Of a stretch of DNA of 14,305 nt, positions 1 through 5,871 are shown piece by piece. The notes below the pieces were generated by a model. That model was not told the origin of the DNA, made no database searches, and saw only the letters and a program-made list of their open reading frames with translations. The stretch covers positions 1 through 14,305 of the forward strand of contig CAMZCW010000038.1 in assembly GCA_947305045.1 (NCBI GenBank), read 5' to 3'. The position numbers were made by a program, and so were the translations under genes. The stretch comes from an uncultured Bacteroidales bacterium. Lineage in GTDB: Bacteria > Bacteroidota > Bacteroidia > Bacteroidales > UBA932. Position 1 is the first letter of the stretch, and each line of letters starts with the position of its first letter.

Positions 1-413
1 ACATGAACATTTACCAGGATCCTCGCAACAAGGTAGCCCTCCGCAGCCGCCTGGGGGTCAAGTATAAAGGCTGGACAGTGGCGCAGCCCTATGCCCATTT
101 TGAGATTCGTACGCAGCTGAACGGCGCCTGGGGCAACACCTCCGGCTCCCAGCAGACCAAAAAGGACGGCGTAACCACCTATTACGCCTACACACCTTCC
201 GGCTACACCCATGTGTACAACGACCGCTACCGCGGGGAGATTGGCGTGGATCTGAATTTTGGGAAGCACCATACGGTTAATCCCTATTTGCTGCTGGACT
301 ATCTGTCCGAATACGAGATAGACACCAACACGAAAGGCACCAAACTGTACAGCGCAGCCTATAGCAATCTGTTCCGCGTGAGCCTGGGACTGGCTTATAC
401 ATTCAGTTTCTAG
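1..413 (+). CDS. Outer-membrane beta-barrel protein, C-terminal part (DUF2490-like)
   Basis: This is the 3' end of a gene that enters the window already open; the ATG at 3 is probably an internal methionine, because the sequence starts in the middle of a barrel-like region. The 136 visible residues alternate hydrophobic and polar residues, with many aromatic ones (KYKGWTVAQPYAHFEIRT, DLNFGKHHTVNPYLLLDYL), as in transmembrane beta strands. The chain ends in the aromatic C-terminal strand GLAYTFSF, with the terminal Phe typical of proteins inserted by the BAM machinery. The pattern resembles the DUF2490 family of Bacteroidota, which has no settled function. No terminator follows, and the next gene has its own promoter 46 bp downstream. 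The barrel assignment is firm; the family name is from recall. Confidence 0.7.
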   Translation, partial: MNIYQDPRNKVALRSRLGVKYKGWTVAQPYAHFEIRTQLNGAWGNTSGSQQTKKDGVTTYYAYTPSGYTHVYNDRYRGEIGVDLNFGKHHTVNPYLLLDYLSEYEIDTNTKGTKLYSAAYSNLFRVSLGLAYTFSF

Positions 414-435
414 TTGTTAATTTTTTTAAAAACCT

Positions 436-467
436 TTTGGATTGTCAAAATTAAGCCTTACCTTTGC
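436..467 (+). promoter_or_regulatory. Bacteroidota-type promoter of the cysteine-rich lipoprotein gene
   Basis: TTTG at 436-439 is followed after 19 bp by TACCTTTGC at 459-467. This matches the Bacteroidota -33/-7 consensus TTTG-N19-21-TAnnTTTG in both boxes and spacing. Transcription should start near 470-474, giving a leader of about 40 nt before the ATG at 513. Confidence 0.8.
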
Positions 468-512
468 GGCTTGAAACTACAATTAGTTGGTTAGTTTTTA
501 TTTATTAGCGCT

Positions 513-803
513 ATGAAGAAAGTATTTATGTCTGCAGCCGTTGTGGCCATGATGGTCGCCGCTGTAAGTTGCGAGTGCAACAACAACAACAAGAAAGCTG
601 AAGAAGCTTGCGAAGGCGAGTGCACCGAGTGCACCGAGAAATGCGAAGAAGCAGCTTGCGAGAAAGCCTGCTGCGATTCCACCAAAACCCTGAAAGAGGC
701 CGTTGAAGGTGCTGCTCAGGAAGTGAAGGACGCCGCTACCGACGCTGCCGTGAAGGCCGTTGACAACGCCGCCGACGCCGTGAAAGACGCCATCCAGAAG
801 TAA
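513..803 (+). CDS. Small cysteine-rich lipoprotein with alanine-rich helical tail
   Basis: This 96-residue secreted lipoprotein has a signal peptide at residues 1-19 with a lipobox AVSC, so Cys20 should be lipidated. The mature part has two segments. Residues 20-54 are acidic and carry nine cysteines (20, 22, 33, 37, 40, 44, 49, 53, 54) in CxxxC, CxxC, CxxxC and CC spacings. Residues 58-96 are an Ala/Lys/Asp/Glu-rich amphipathic helix resembling LEA or YtxH-type repeats. The KKAEE stretch at 27-31 vaguely resembles a Bacteroidota surface-export signal. Short Ala-rich lipoproteins are common in Bacteroidales, but so many cysteines are not typical. Metal binding or disulphide cross-linking would fit, but neither is shown. 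The gene is monocistronic, with a good promoter and terminator. Confidence 0.85.
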   Translation: MKKVFMSAAVVAMMVAAVSCECNNNNKKAEEACEGECTECTEKCEEAACEKACCDSTKTLKEAVEGAAQEVKDAATDAAVKAVDNAADAVKDAIQK

Positions 804-824
804 GTTTCGCTGCTTTTGAAAGAG

Positions 825-853
825 ATCCCGGACTTTTTGCCCGGGATTTTTTT
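825..853 (+). terminator. Rho-independent terminator after the cysteine-rich lipoprotein gene
   Basis: ATCCCGG at 825-831 pairs perfectly with CCGGGAT at 841-847 across a 9-nt loop and runs into seven T's (847-853). It sits 21 bp after the stop codon and directly before the ispF promoter. Confidence 0.85.
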
Positions 854-854
854 A

Positions 855-863
855 TATCTTTGC
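855..863 (+). promoter_or_regulatory. -7 box of ispF, next to the start codon
   Basis: TATCTTTGC matches TAnnTTTG exactly. Its last base is only 4 nt before the ispF ATG at 868, so the predicted transcription start falls on or beside the ATG. A TTTG at 836-839 inside the preceding terminator is the only -33 candidate, and its 15-bp spacing is shorter than usual. Confidence 0.65.
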
Positions 864-867
864 GCTT

Positions 868-1350
868 ATGGATATCAGAATTGGAAACGGATACGACGTT
901 CACGCCCTGGCCCCGGACCTCCCCATGTGGCTGGGCGGCGTGCACATTCCCTCGCAGACCGGCTTTGTAGCCCACTCGGATGGCGATGTGGCCATCCATG
1001 CCTTATGTGATGCCCTGCTGGGCTGTCTGGCCCTGGGGGACATTGGTCACTTGTTCCCGGACACGTCCGACGAGTGGAAGGGCGTGGACAGTAAACTGCT
1101 GCTGGAAAAAGTGGTGGCGCTGGTGCATGGGCACGGATACAGCATAGGAAACGTGGATATTACCATTGCCCTGCAGAAGCCCAAGCTGGCGCCGCACATT
1201 GCCGCCATGCGGGCCGTTTTGGCCGGCATCCTGGGCGTAAGCGAAGACCGCGTTTCCGTAAAGGCCACCACCACCGAGCGCCTGGGCTTCGTGGGCCGCT
1301 GTGAAGGCTGCGAGGTCTGGGCCACCGCCCTGATTGTCCAAGGCGCGTAA
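868..1350 (+). CDS. ispF: 2-C-methyl-D-erythritol 2,4-cyclodiphosphate synthase
   Basis: IspF converts CDP-methylerythritol 2-phosphate to 2-C-methyl-D-erythritol 2,4-cyclodiphosphate with release of CMP, in the cytosolic MEP pathway for isoprenoid precursors. The 160-residue length is normal. Visible family motifs are GYDVH at 8-12, with metal ligands Asp10 and His12; HSDGDV at 36-41 followed by the third ligand His44; FPDTSDEWKGVDS near 63-75; and KATTTERLGFVGRCEG towards the C-terminus, in the nucleotide-binding region. The start at 868 is forced: the metal-binding motif begins at residue 8 and no later start would keep it. No other MEP gene is nearby. Transcription probably ends or weakens before the next promoter at 1399. 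Confidence 0.97.
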   Translation: MDIRIGNGYDVHALAPDLPMWLGGVHIPSQTGFVAHSDGDVAIHALCDALLGCLALGDIGHLFPDTSDEWKGVDSKLLLEKVVALVHGHGYSIGNVDITIALQKPKLAPHIAAMRAVLAGILGVSEDRVSVKATTTERLGFVGRCEGCEVWATALIVQGA

Positions 1351-1398
1351 CCCCAACGATTTTAACCTCGCAGCAGAAGCTATCTCAAATAAAATTGC

Positions 1399-1407
1399 TA
1401 TCTTTGC
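1399..1407 (+). promoter_or_regulatory. -7 box upstream of the 94-residue protein gene
   Basis: TATCTTTGC matches the consensus and lies 21 bp before the ATG at 1429, giving a leader of roughly 15-18 nt. No TTTG-like -33 box is visible at the expected distance. Confidence 0.65.
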
Positions 1408-1428
1408 ACCGAATTAATTCAACAAGAT

Positions 1429-1713
1429 ATGAATCTTAGAGACATCAAAAAAGACATCCAGTATGTGATTGGCGCTTTTATTGACGATTGCGCCCTGTTC
1501 CTGAACATCAACCCCGGCAAGAATGCAGAGGAAATCACCGGCCTCATTGACAAGGCTGTGGATCTGTACAATGACCTCCGCGACAAAGTGGTCTCCGCCC
1601 CCAAGGAGGGTGCCAAGGCATACTACCGTGGCATCAGCCAGGAACTGCTGGCCAAGACGGACGCCCTGTACGACGAACTCAGCGCTTCTGTCAAGAAGGG
1701 TCTGGGCAAATAG
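1429..1713 (+). CDS. Conserved-looking small helical protein of unknown function
   Basis: A 94-residue soluble protein with no signal peptide or membrane segment. Composition and pattern suggest an all-helical fold: residues 1-25 (NLRDIKKDIQYVIGAFIDDC) form an amphipathic helix, followed by a helix around 33-58 (EEITGLIDKAVDLYNDLRDKV) and a C-terminal helix around 68-94 ending in lysines. It has its own -7 box and a following hairpin, so it is probably monocistronic. I recall similar short proteins in other Bacteroidales genomes but no described function. The coding call is supported by codon use like the neighbours and by the well-placed promoter. Confidence 0.75.
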   Translation: MNLRDIKKDIQYVIGAFIDDCALFLNINPGKNAEEITGLIDKAVDLYNDLRDKVVSAPKEGAKAYYRGISQELLAKTDALYDELSASVKKGLGK

Positions 1714-1751
1714 CCTGGTACGTAAGTAGCAGAAAATCACAGACTTACCAT

Positions 1752-1784
1752 AATGGACGGGTACCCTAAAGGCGCCCGTCCATT
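1752..1784 (+). terminator. Hairpin after the 94-residue protein gene, possible weak terminator
   Basis: AATGGACGGG at 1752-1761 pairs perfectly with CCCGTCCATT at 1775-1784 around a 13-nt loop. It lies 39 bp after the stop codon. No real U tract follows (GTTGTAAC), so it may stabilise the mRNA 3' end rather than act as an intrinsic terminator. Confidence 0.45.
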
Positions 1785-1810
1785 GTTGTAACTCACTGTA
1801 GCGCAGGTGA

Positions 1811-2239
1811 TTACATACCACACATCGACGGGCCGATTTTATCCGCGCTCTTATCTATGCCAACTCGCTGGAAAGGCCACAGCTGAACAAGTCCATCGAC
1901 CTTTGTAAAAAACTCCTTCAGCACGACTCCACACAGGTGGTGGACACGCCTACCTTCAATAATCGCAACAATGTGCTGGGCGTGATGATGGACGCTTGCC
2001 GCAAAAAAAGCGACGACGAGCACTGGCTCCAGTACGCCATTGAACGGGCGGAGTTAAGCCGGAGTCATAGCATGGAAACGGAAGCGTTGCGCATGGAGGC
2101 CCTTCACCTGATTCGGAAGGAGCCCGACACGCCCGTGAGCGCCATTGCGGAGGCCGTTGGGTTCACCCCCGCCAACTTCCGCGAACAGTTCAAACGCGAG
2201 TTCGGTATGACGCCGACGGAATATCGGCAGAACGTATAA
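1811..2239 (+). pseudogene. 5'-truncated AraC-type transcriptional regulator (C-terminal remnant)
   Basis: The frame is open from just after a TGA at 1808-1810 to the TAA at 2237-2239, but has no ATG before position 1985. The first usable start is a GTG at 1937, giving 100 residues. The last 40 residues are a clear second helix-turn-helix of an AraC/XylS DNA-binding domain (VSAIAEAVGF, FKREFGMTPTEYR). Upstream in the same frame, residues from about 1832 (RADFIRALIYANSLERPQLN onward) look like helical, TPR-like repeats, so homology-like sequence extends before any good start. The first AraC helix-turn-helix is not recognisable. Only 97 bp separate this frame from the preceding gene, leaving no room for the missing N-terminal domains. 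A remnant is most likely; a short single-HTH protein from the GTG is the alternative. It converges with the HAD gene, with 3 bp between them. Confidence 0.6.
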
Positions 2240-2242
2240 TGA

Positions 2243-3298
2243 TTACTGATAGCGGAACGGCACCATTTGGACGCCGTAGCCGTAGATGGTCTTGAAGTCG
2301 TCCCGCATGGAGATGACATGGTAGCCGGCGCTGCGCCATTTCTCCGCCAGATCCAGGGCTTTCTGCCTGTTGGCATGGTCACGGTCCGGGTCATCAGCAA
2401 TGAGCATGAAGGCGGCGCATTTGTAGCGGCTGCTTCCCAGACAGTAGTTGTGCATGGCACAGTCACCCGTGCTGTTGCCAAAGGACAGAACCGGCACTTT
2501 GCCTATCTCCTGGCTTATCTGGAATACCTTGTTGGTTTTCACGTTCTTGATAATGAGCTGGTCTGCGCGCACCACATCTTCTTCCTTCTCCATGGTGTAT
2601 TCCACGCCCGGGACATCGCCCTGGTCGCGCGTTTTCATGGTTGCATCCATCCCGATGACATACTGCGGGTCAATACCGATGGCGCTCACCAGCGCCCGCG
2701 CAATAAAGCGGTCCGAGCCGGAGACAATGTAGTAGGTGAAACCGTTGTCCTTCAGGTAGTTGAACACTTCCAGCATGGGCTTGTAAAAGCTCTGGGCATA
2801 GGTCATGCCGGTGAAACCGTTCACGGGAGTGGCGGCGTAGGCTTTTACATAGGCATCAAATTCCGCCAGGGTCATCCCGGAGTAGGCTTTCGCTGCCGCC
2901 CGGGCGTGAATGAGTTCAAAGCCCTCCGGCAGGGCCTTGCCGTCACGGACAAAGTCCCGGATGGCCTGTGCGGCCGCTTTTACATCGTCCGGGGCCTGGT
3001 AGGTGGGATCGTCCAGTCCCCTGTATTCCAGCAGGTTGTATTCAAAATAGGTGGGATACAGTTCCCCCAGGATGGTCCCGTCCATGTCAAAGGTGGCAAT
3101 CCGGTCTTGCTCTTGAATGTAGTTGACCGAGGCGGGATTGGTCACATCGGCCACATACTCTTGCAGGGCTGTGAGGGACGCGCAGGGGTTCCACAGGGTG
3201 AAATAGTCTATTCGGGCCCGTTCCAGGGTCCGCGTGTTTCCGCAGCCCCCCAGGATGAGGGTGACCAGGCACAGGAGGATGAGGATGCGTTTGCTCAT
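2243..3298 (-). CDS. HAD-superfamily phosphatase, lipoprotein
   Basis: A 351-residue protein with a lipoprotein signal peptide: a hydrophobic stretch at residues 5-18 and lipobox LGGC, with Cys19 as the lipidation site. It should be anchored in the periplasm or on the outer membrane. HAD motifs are in order: motif I DMDGT at 71-75 (nucleophile Asp71, acid/base Asp73), motif II with Ser193 in IVSGS, a lysine around 251-257 as candidate motif III, and motif IV GNSTGD at 274-279 with Asp279. A large helical cap lies between motifs I and II, as in the phosphoserine-phosphatase-like subfamily. The substrate is unknown. A weak -7-like sequence lies on the minus strand at 3319-3327. The next gene on this strand begins far upstream, so the gene is probably monocistronic. 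Confidence 0.88.
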   Translation of the reverse strand: MSKRILILLCLVTLILGGCGNTRTLERARIDYFTLWNPCASLTALQEYVADVTNPASVNYIQEQDRIATFDMDGTILGELYPTYFEYNLLEYRGLDDPTYQAPDDVKAAAQAIRDFVRDGKALPEGFELIHARAAAKAYSGMTLAEFDAYVKAYAATPVNGFTGMTYAQSFYKPMLEVFNYLKDNGFTYYIVSGSDRFIARALVSAIGIDPQYVIGMDATMKTRDQGDVPGVEYTMEKEEDVVRADQLIIKNVKTNKVFQISQEIGKVPVLSFGNSTGDCAMHNYCLGSSRYKCAAFMLIADDPDRDHANRQKALDLAEKWRSAGYHVISMRDDFKTIYGYGVQMVPFRYQ

Positions 3299-3318
3299 GG
3301 GGATAAAGTATTAGTTAT

Positions 3319-3327
3319 GCGAATATA
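3319..3327 (-). promoter_or_regulatory. Weak -7-like box of the HAD lipoprotein gene
   Basis: Read on the minus strand the sequence is TATATTCGC, one mismatch from TAnnTTTGC, 20 bp before the start codon. No -33 box is seen at normal spacing. The rest of 3299-3416 holds no recognisable gene; it contains one copy of TGCCGCGATTA at 3383-3393. Confidence 0.3.
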
Positions 3328-3382
3328 ACTGTTTTTTTGCAACTTGTCGATAAATTTCCACCGGCCTCCGGCAGGGTTGATT

Positions 3383-3393
3383 TGCCGCGATTA
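3383..3393. repeat. Direct repeat TGCCGCGATTA, copy 1
   Basis: This 11-bp sequence recurs exactly at 3902-3912. The two copies bracket the hipB-like gene, its hipA remnant and its promoter. A 9-bp inverted match (AATCGCGGC) lies at 3943-3951. Confidence 0.5.
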
Positions 3394-3416
3394 AGGGGCA
3401 TGATGGACTCTTTGCC

Positions 3417-3536
3417 TTACAAGTTATCCCACTTGTAACAATAAGGAACAAGGGTTTTGTATGGGATCTTAAGCTCCGAAGCCACCTTCCGCCAGTCCTT
3501 GATGGTTGCGCGAACTTCCTCTATGATTCCATTTCC
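3417..3536 (-). pseudogene. Probable 3' remnant of a hipA-like toxin gene
   Basis: In a frame different from that of the upstream antitoxin gene, 39 codons are open between a TAA and the stop at 3417-3419. They include IIEEVRATIKDWRKVASEL, which resembles the C-terminal helix of HipA-family toxins (a pattern like E-V-x3-I-x2-W-x2-[VL]-A). HipA normally follows HipB directly and is about 300-430 residues long; here only this tail is left. The fragment overlaps the 3' end of the HipB frame, as expected if an internal deletion joined the two genes out of frame. The resemblance is from pattern memory and short, so the call is tentative. Confidence 0.42.
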
Positions 3537-3828
3537 TTAGTAGTTCGGCGTCTTGAAGTTGATGACCAAGGGCATCATCCGCGGCCAGCAGCGAGATGTC
3601 TTTTTCCAGATTCAGGGCAAAGAGGACTCGCGCGTAGATGCCCATTGACACCGTGGGGTCTCCATGCTCCACCTTTGAAACAGTCAGCCTGGTTACCGTT
3701 GCCCTGTCTGCGATGTCCTGCATTGAGAGGTGCCTGCGCTTGCGTGCCAGCATAATTTGCTCGCCCATAAGCTGCAACTGCTGCGTTAATGCCCTTGGCA
3801 TGGTTTTTCCAAATGTATTCTTACCCAT
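3469..3828 (-). CDS. HipB-like XRE-family antitoxin/repressor, aberrant C-terminus
   Basis: A 119-residue DNA-binding protein. Residues about 22-75 form an XRE helix-turn-helix (GEQIMLARKRRHLSMQDIAD, then TRLTVSKVEHGDPTVSMG), and LAADDALGHQLQDAEL at 81-96 matches the tail seen after the helix-turn-helix in HipB antitoxins. In hipBA loci HipB binds its own promoter and neutralises the HipA kinase. Here no hipA follows. After residue 98 the sequence (WNHRGSSRNHQ onward) no longer looks like HipB and reads through DNA that in another frame resembles the end of hipA. Met10 or Met21 are other possible starts. The promoter is nearly ideal, so the gene may still be expressed as an orphan repressor. 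Confidence 0.75.
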   Translation of the reverse strand: MGKNTFGKTMPRALTQQLQLMGEQIMLARKRRHLSMQDIADRATVTRLTVSKVEHGDPTVSMGIYARVLFALNLEKDISLLAADDALGHQLQDAELLRKWNHRGSSRNHQGLAEGGFGA

Positions 3829-3846
3829 TTTTGTTACTTATCGTAT

Positions 3847-3879
3847 GCAAAAGTATCAAATATTGTTTAATATAACAAA
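3847..3879 (-). promoter_or_regulatory. Promoter of the hipB-like gene with internal dyad
   Basis: On the minus strand TTTG (plus-strand 3876-3879) is followed after exactly 20 bp by TACTTTTGC (3847-3855), a full match to the Bacteroidota consensus. Transcription should start about 15 nt before the ATG. A dyad TTGTT-N6-AACAA at 3863-3878 lies between the two boxes and is a natural candidate for the autoregulatory operator, although it differs from the E. coli HipB operator. Confidence 0.7.
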
Positions 3880-3901
3880 CATTTTTGGATAATTTTCACA
3901 G

Positions 3902-3951
3902 TGCCGCGATTACTGCCCCCACCCCAGAGGCCATTTTTTTGCAATCGCGGC
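3902..3951. repeat. TGCCGCGATTA direct repeat copy 2 with a 9-bp inverted partner
   Basis: TGCCGCGATTA at 3902-3912 repeats 3383-3393. Within it GCCGCGATT (3903-3911) pairs perfectly with AATCGCGGC at 3943-3951 across a 31-nt loop. It lies between the divergent hipB-like and radA promoters. Its role is unknown. Confidence 0.45.
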
Positions 3952-4002
3952 CAGGGGCGCATCTCCCAGGAAAATAAGCTCCGCCATTGCGCGGATTTTT
4001 CG

Positions 4003-4011
4003 TATCTTTGC
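4003..4011 (+). promoter_or_regulatory. -7 box of radA, next to the start codon
   Basis: TATCTTTGC ends 6 nt before the ATG at 4018, so the predicted leader is only 0-4 nt. No convincing -33 box is present. This placement decides the radA start and rules out the longer frame opening at 3901. Confidence 0.7.
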
Positions 4012-4017
4012 GGAAGT

Positions 4018-5388
4018 ATGGCAACAAATGTAAAGAAAACCAAGTCCGTGTGGTTTTGCAGCCATTGCGGCAATGAATACAGCAAGTGGATGGGCCGATG
4101 CCCCGCCTGCGGGGAGTGGAACACCATGGTGGAGAAGGAGGTGGTTACCGGCGGCAGCAAGGCCGCAGCATTGAGCGTACCGGGCGGCTCCCGGAAGCCG
4201 GAGGCGCTCAAGGACGTGTCCACCACGCAGGAGGACCGCGTGTCCCTGGGCAGCGCGGAGGTGGATCGCCTCCTGGGCGGCGGCATCGTGAAAGGCTCGC
4301 TGGTACTCATGGGCGGTGAGCCGGGTATCGGCAAAAGTACCCTTTCCCTGCAACTGCCCCTGCACTCCCCCGTCCTCAAAACGCTCTACGTCACCGGTGA
4401 AGAAAGCGTAAAGCAGGTGAAAATGCGGGCGGACCGCCTGGGCGGCGACACCTCCGGCATCCTCATCTACAGTGAAACGGACATGGCCGAGATTCTCAAG
4501 CAGGCAGAGGAAGCGGCCCCGGACCTGATGATTGTGGACTCCGTGCAAACCATGTACTGCCAGCACGTGGACTCCACCGCCGGCAGCGTGAGCCAAATCA
4601 AGGAAGTGGCGGCCCAGCTGCTGCGTTTTGCCAAAAGCACAGGGATTCCCGTCATTCTGATTGGCCACATTACCAAGGAAGGCACCATTGCCGGGCCCAA
4701 GATTCTGGAGCATATTGTCGATGTGGTCCTTCAATTTGAGGGCGAGAACCGCGGCGCCTACCGGGTGCTGCGTAGCATCAAGAACCGCTTTGGCTCGACA
4801 AGCGAGCTGGCCGTGTTCGAGATGACCGGCACCGGCCTCCGGGAGGTGGCCAACCCTTCGGAAATGCTCATCCCCATGCACGAGGAAGGCCTGAGTGGAA
4901 CGGCCATATCGGCCATGCTGGACGGCAACCGGCCTTTCCTGTTTGAGGTGCAGGCCCTGGTGTCCAGCGCCGTGTACGGCACCGCGCAGCGCAGCGCAAC
5001 GGGCTTCGACGTCCGCCGCCTGAACATGCTCCTGGCCGTGCTGGAGCGTCGTGCCGGCTTCAAGCTGGGCCAAAAAGACGTGTTCCTGAACATGGCCGGC
5101 GGCCTGCGCATCACGGACCCCGCGTGCGACCTGGCCGTCATTAGCGCGGTGCTGTCCTCTACCTTCGACTACCCTATCCCTGCCGATGTCTGCTTTGCCG
5201 GCGAGGTGGGCCTGAGCGGAGAAATCCGTCCCGTTTCCCAGGCCGCCCGCCGCGCTGTGGAGGCCTCCCGCGTGGGCTTCAAACGCGTTTTCGTGAGCTC
5301 CTACACCCATTTTGACCAAAAGCCCCAGGGCATCGAAGTGGTAAAGGTGGCCGACATCCCCGCCCTGGTTCGCGCATTGTTTAAATAG
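4018..5388 (+). CDS. radA: DNA repair protein RadA (Sms)
   Basis: RadA is a RecA-related, DnaB-like ATPase that helps branch migration and processing of recombination intermediates. The 456-residue protein has the full family layout: an N-terminal zinc finger with Cys14, Cys17, Cys28 and Cys31; Walker A GGEPGIGKST at 99-108; TLYVTGEES near 122-130; Walker B LMIVDSVQT at 170-178; the RadA-specific KNRFG at 255-259; and a C-terminal Lon-protease-like domain. The open frame extends upstream to 3901, but those 39 residues lie before the promoter and before the usual start, so 4018 (MATNVKKTKSVWFC) is chosen. It is followed 41 bp later by a small membrane-protein gene with its own -7 box, then by mutL. 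Confidence 0.97.
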   Translation: MATNVKKTKSVWFCSHCGNEYSKWMGRCPACGEWNTMVEKEVVTGGSKAAALSVPGGSRKPEALKDVSTTQEDRVSLGSAEVDRLLGGGIVKGSLVLMGGEPGIGKSTLSLQLPLHSPVLKTLYVTGEESVKQVKMRADRLGGDTSGILIYSETDMAEILKQAEEAAPDLMIVDSVQTMYCQHVDSTAGSVSQIKEVAAQLLRFAKSTGIPVILIGHITKEGTIAGPKILEHIVDVVLQFEGENRGAYRVLRSIKNRFGSTSELAVFEMTGTGLREVANPSEMLIPMHEEGLSGTAISAMLDGNRPFLFEVQALVSSAVYGTAQRSATGFDVRRLNMLLAVLERRAGFKLGQKDVFLNMAGGLRITDPACDLAVISAVLSSTFDYPIPADVCFAGEVGLSGEIRPVSQAARRAVEASRVGFKRVFVSSYTHFDQKPQGIEVVKVADIPALVRALFK

Positions 5389-5408
5389 CTGAAAAGTGGT
5401 ATCTTTGT
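5377..5408 (+). promoter_or_regulatory. Promoter overlapping the end of radA
   Basis: TTGT at 5377-5380, inside the last radA codons, precedes TATCTTTGT at 5400-5408 by 19 bp. The boxes fit the consensus with one -33 mismatch. It would drive the 103-residue protein gene (ATG at 5430) and, since no other promoter is evident before 5886, perhaps the mutL run. Confidence 0.65.
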
Positions 5409-5429
5409 AGGTTATAAAGAATTTGAGAT

Positions 5430-5741
5430 ATGGCCAAACTGTTTAACTTTGGGTTCTTTGGGACCTCCGAGCACCGGGTGTTCAACTACAAGCCCCGGTA
5501 CTATGACCCGGAGGAAGAGAAACGCCGCCAGATGTTCGGGGACGTGGACGGGACCAACGAGAAAGCCCGCGAGAACGGCGAGTATGTGCCCGGCAGCAGC
5601 ATCCGCGGTGCGTTCCGCGGCGGCAACTACCAGAAAACCCGCAGTGACATGCGCACGGCCCACACCATCATCACCCTTGTGACGGCGGTGCTCATTGTGC
5701 TGGTGCTCATTTATATCTCCAAATTCTTTGAATTGCTATAA
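5430..5741 (+). CDS. Small C-terminally anchored membrane protein of unknown function
   Basis: A 103-residue protein with a polar N-terminal part and one strong transmembrane helix at about 79-99 (IITLVTAVLIVLVLIYISKF). Residues 1-70 are rich in charged and aromatic residues and include HRVFNYKPRYYDPEEEKRR at 15-33. I recall this RVFNYKPRYY-type opening from short proteins found across Bacteroidota, some carrying a doubtful 'riboflavin synthase subunit beta' label; nothing here supports that activity. It lies between radA and mutL on the same strand, and a 119-bp element now separates it from mutL. A C-terminal anchor with the N-terminal part in the cytoplasm is the likely topology. Confidence 0.8.
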   Translation: MAKLFNFGFFGTSEHRVFNYKPRYYDPEEEKRRQMFGDVDGTNEKARENGEYVPGSSIRGAFRGGNYQKTRSDMRTAHTIITLVTAVLIVLVLIYISKFFELL

Positions 5742-5752
5742 CATGAGTGGAA

Positions 5753-5871
5753 GGTTCTATACCCTCTGAAACCTATGGCCACCCTCGGCCATATTAGAGG
5801 GAGGGGCCCGCCGCGAAGCGGTGGGAGGGACGAGGAGCAAAGCGACGAAGGGTTTCAGAGGGTATAGAACC
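5753..5871. mobile_element. MITE-like 119-bp element with 21-bp terminal inverted repeats and 5-bp target duplication
   Basis: The ends 5753-5773 (GGTTCTATACC...) and 5851-5871 (...GGTATAGAACC) are perfect 21-bp inverted repeats. The pentamer TGGAA flanks the element directly on both sides (5748-5752 and 5872-5876), as expected for a target-site duplication. The inside has no coding capacity but folds further: TATGGCC at 5774-5780 with GGCCATA at 5787-5793 (6-nt loop), and CCCGCCGC at 5807-5814 with GCGGTGGG at 5818-5825 around a GAA triloop. It fills almost the whole gap between the 103-residue protein gene and mutL, ending 14 bp before the mutL ATG. It is not an obvious terminator, as no T run follows. 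Confidence 0.8.

Noticed and set aside
2267..3328. 353-residue plus-strand open frame
   Set aside because: Antisense shadow of the HAD lipoprotein gene, whose signal peptide and catalytic motifs are clear on the other strand.
3901..4017. N-terminal extension of radA
   Set aside because: The extra 39 codons precede the -7 box at 4003-4011 and are unlike RadA; the zinc finger begins at the normal distance from 4018.
3910..5319. 469-residue minus-strand open frame
   Set aside because: Antisense shadow of radA, His/Gly/Ala-rich and without recognisable motifs.
5753..5871. Inverted repeat read as a rho-independent terminator
   Set aside because: No T run follows the right arm on the plus strand, and the long interior plus flanking TGGAA duplication fits a mobile element better.
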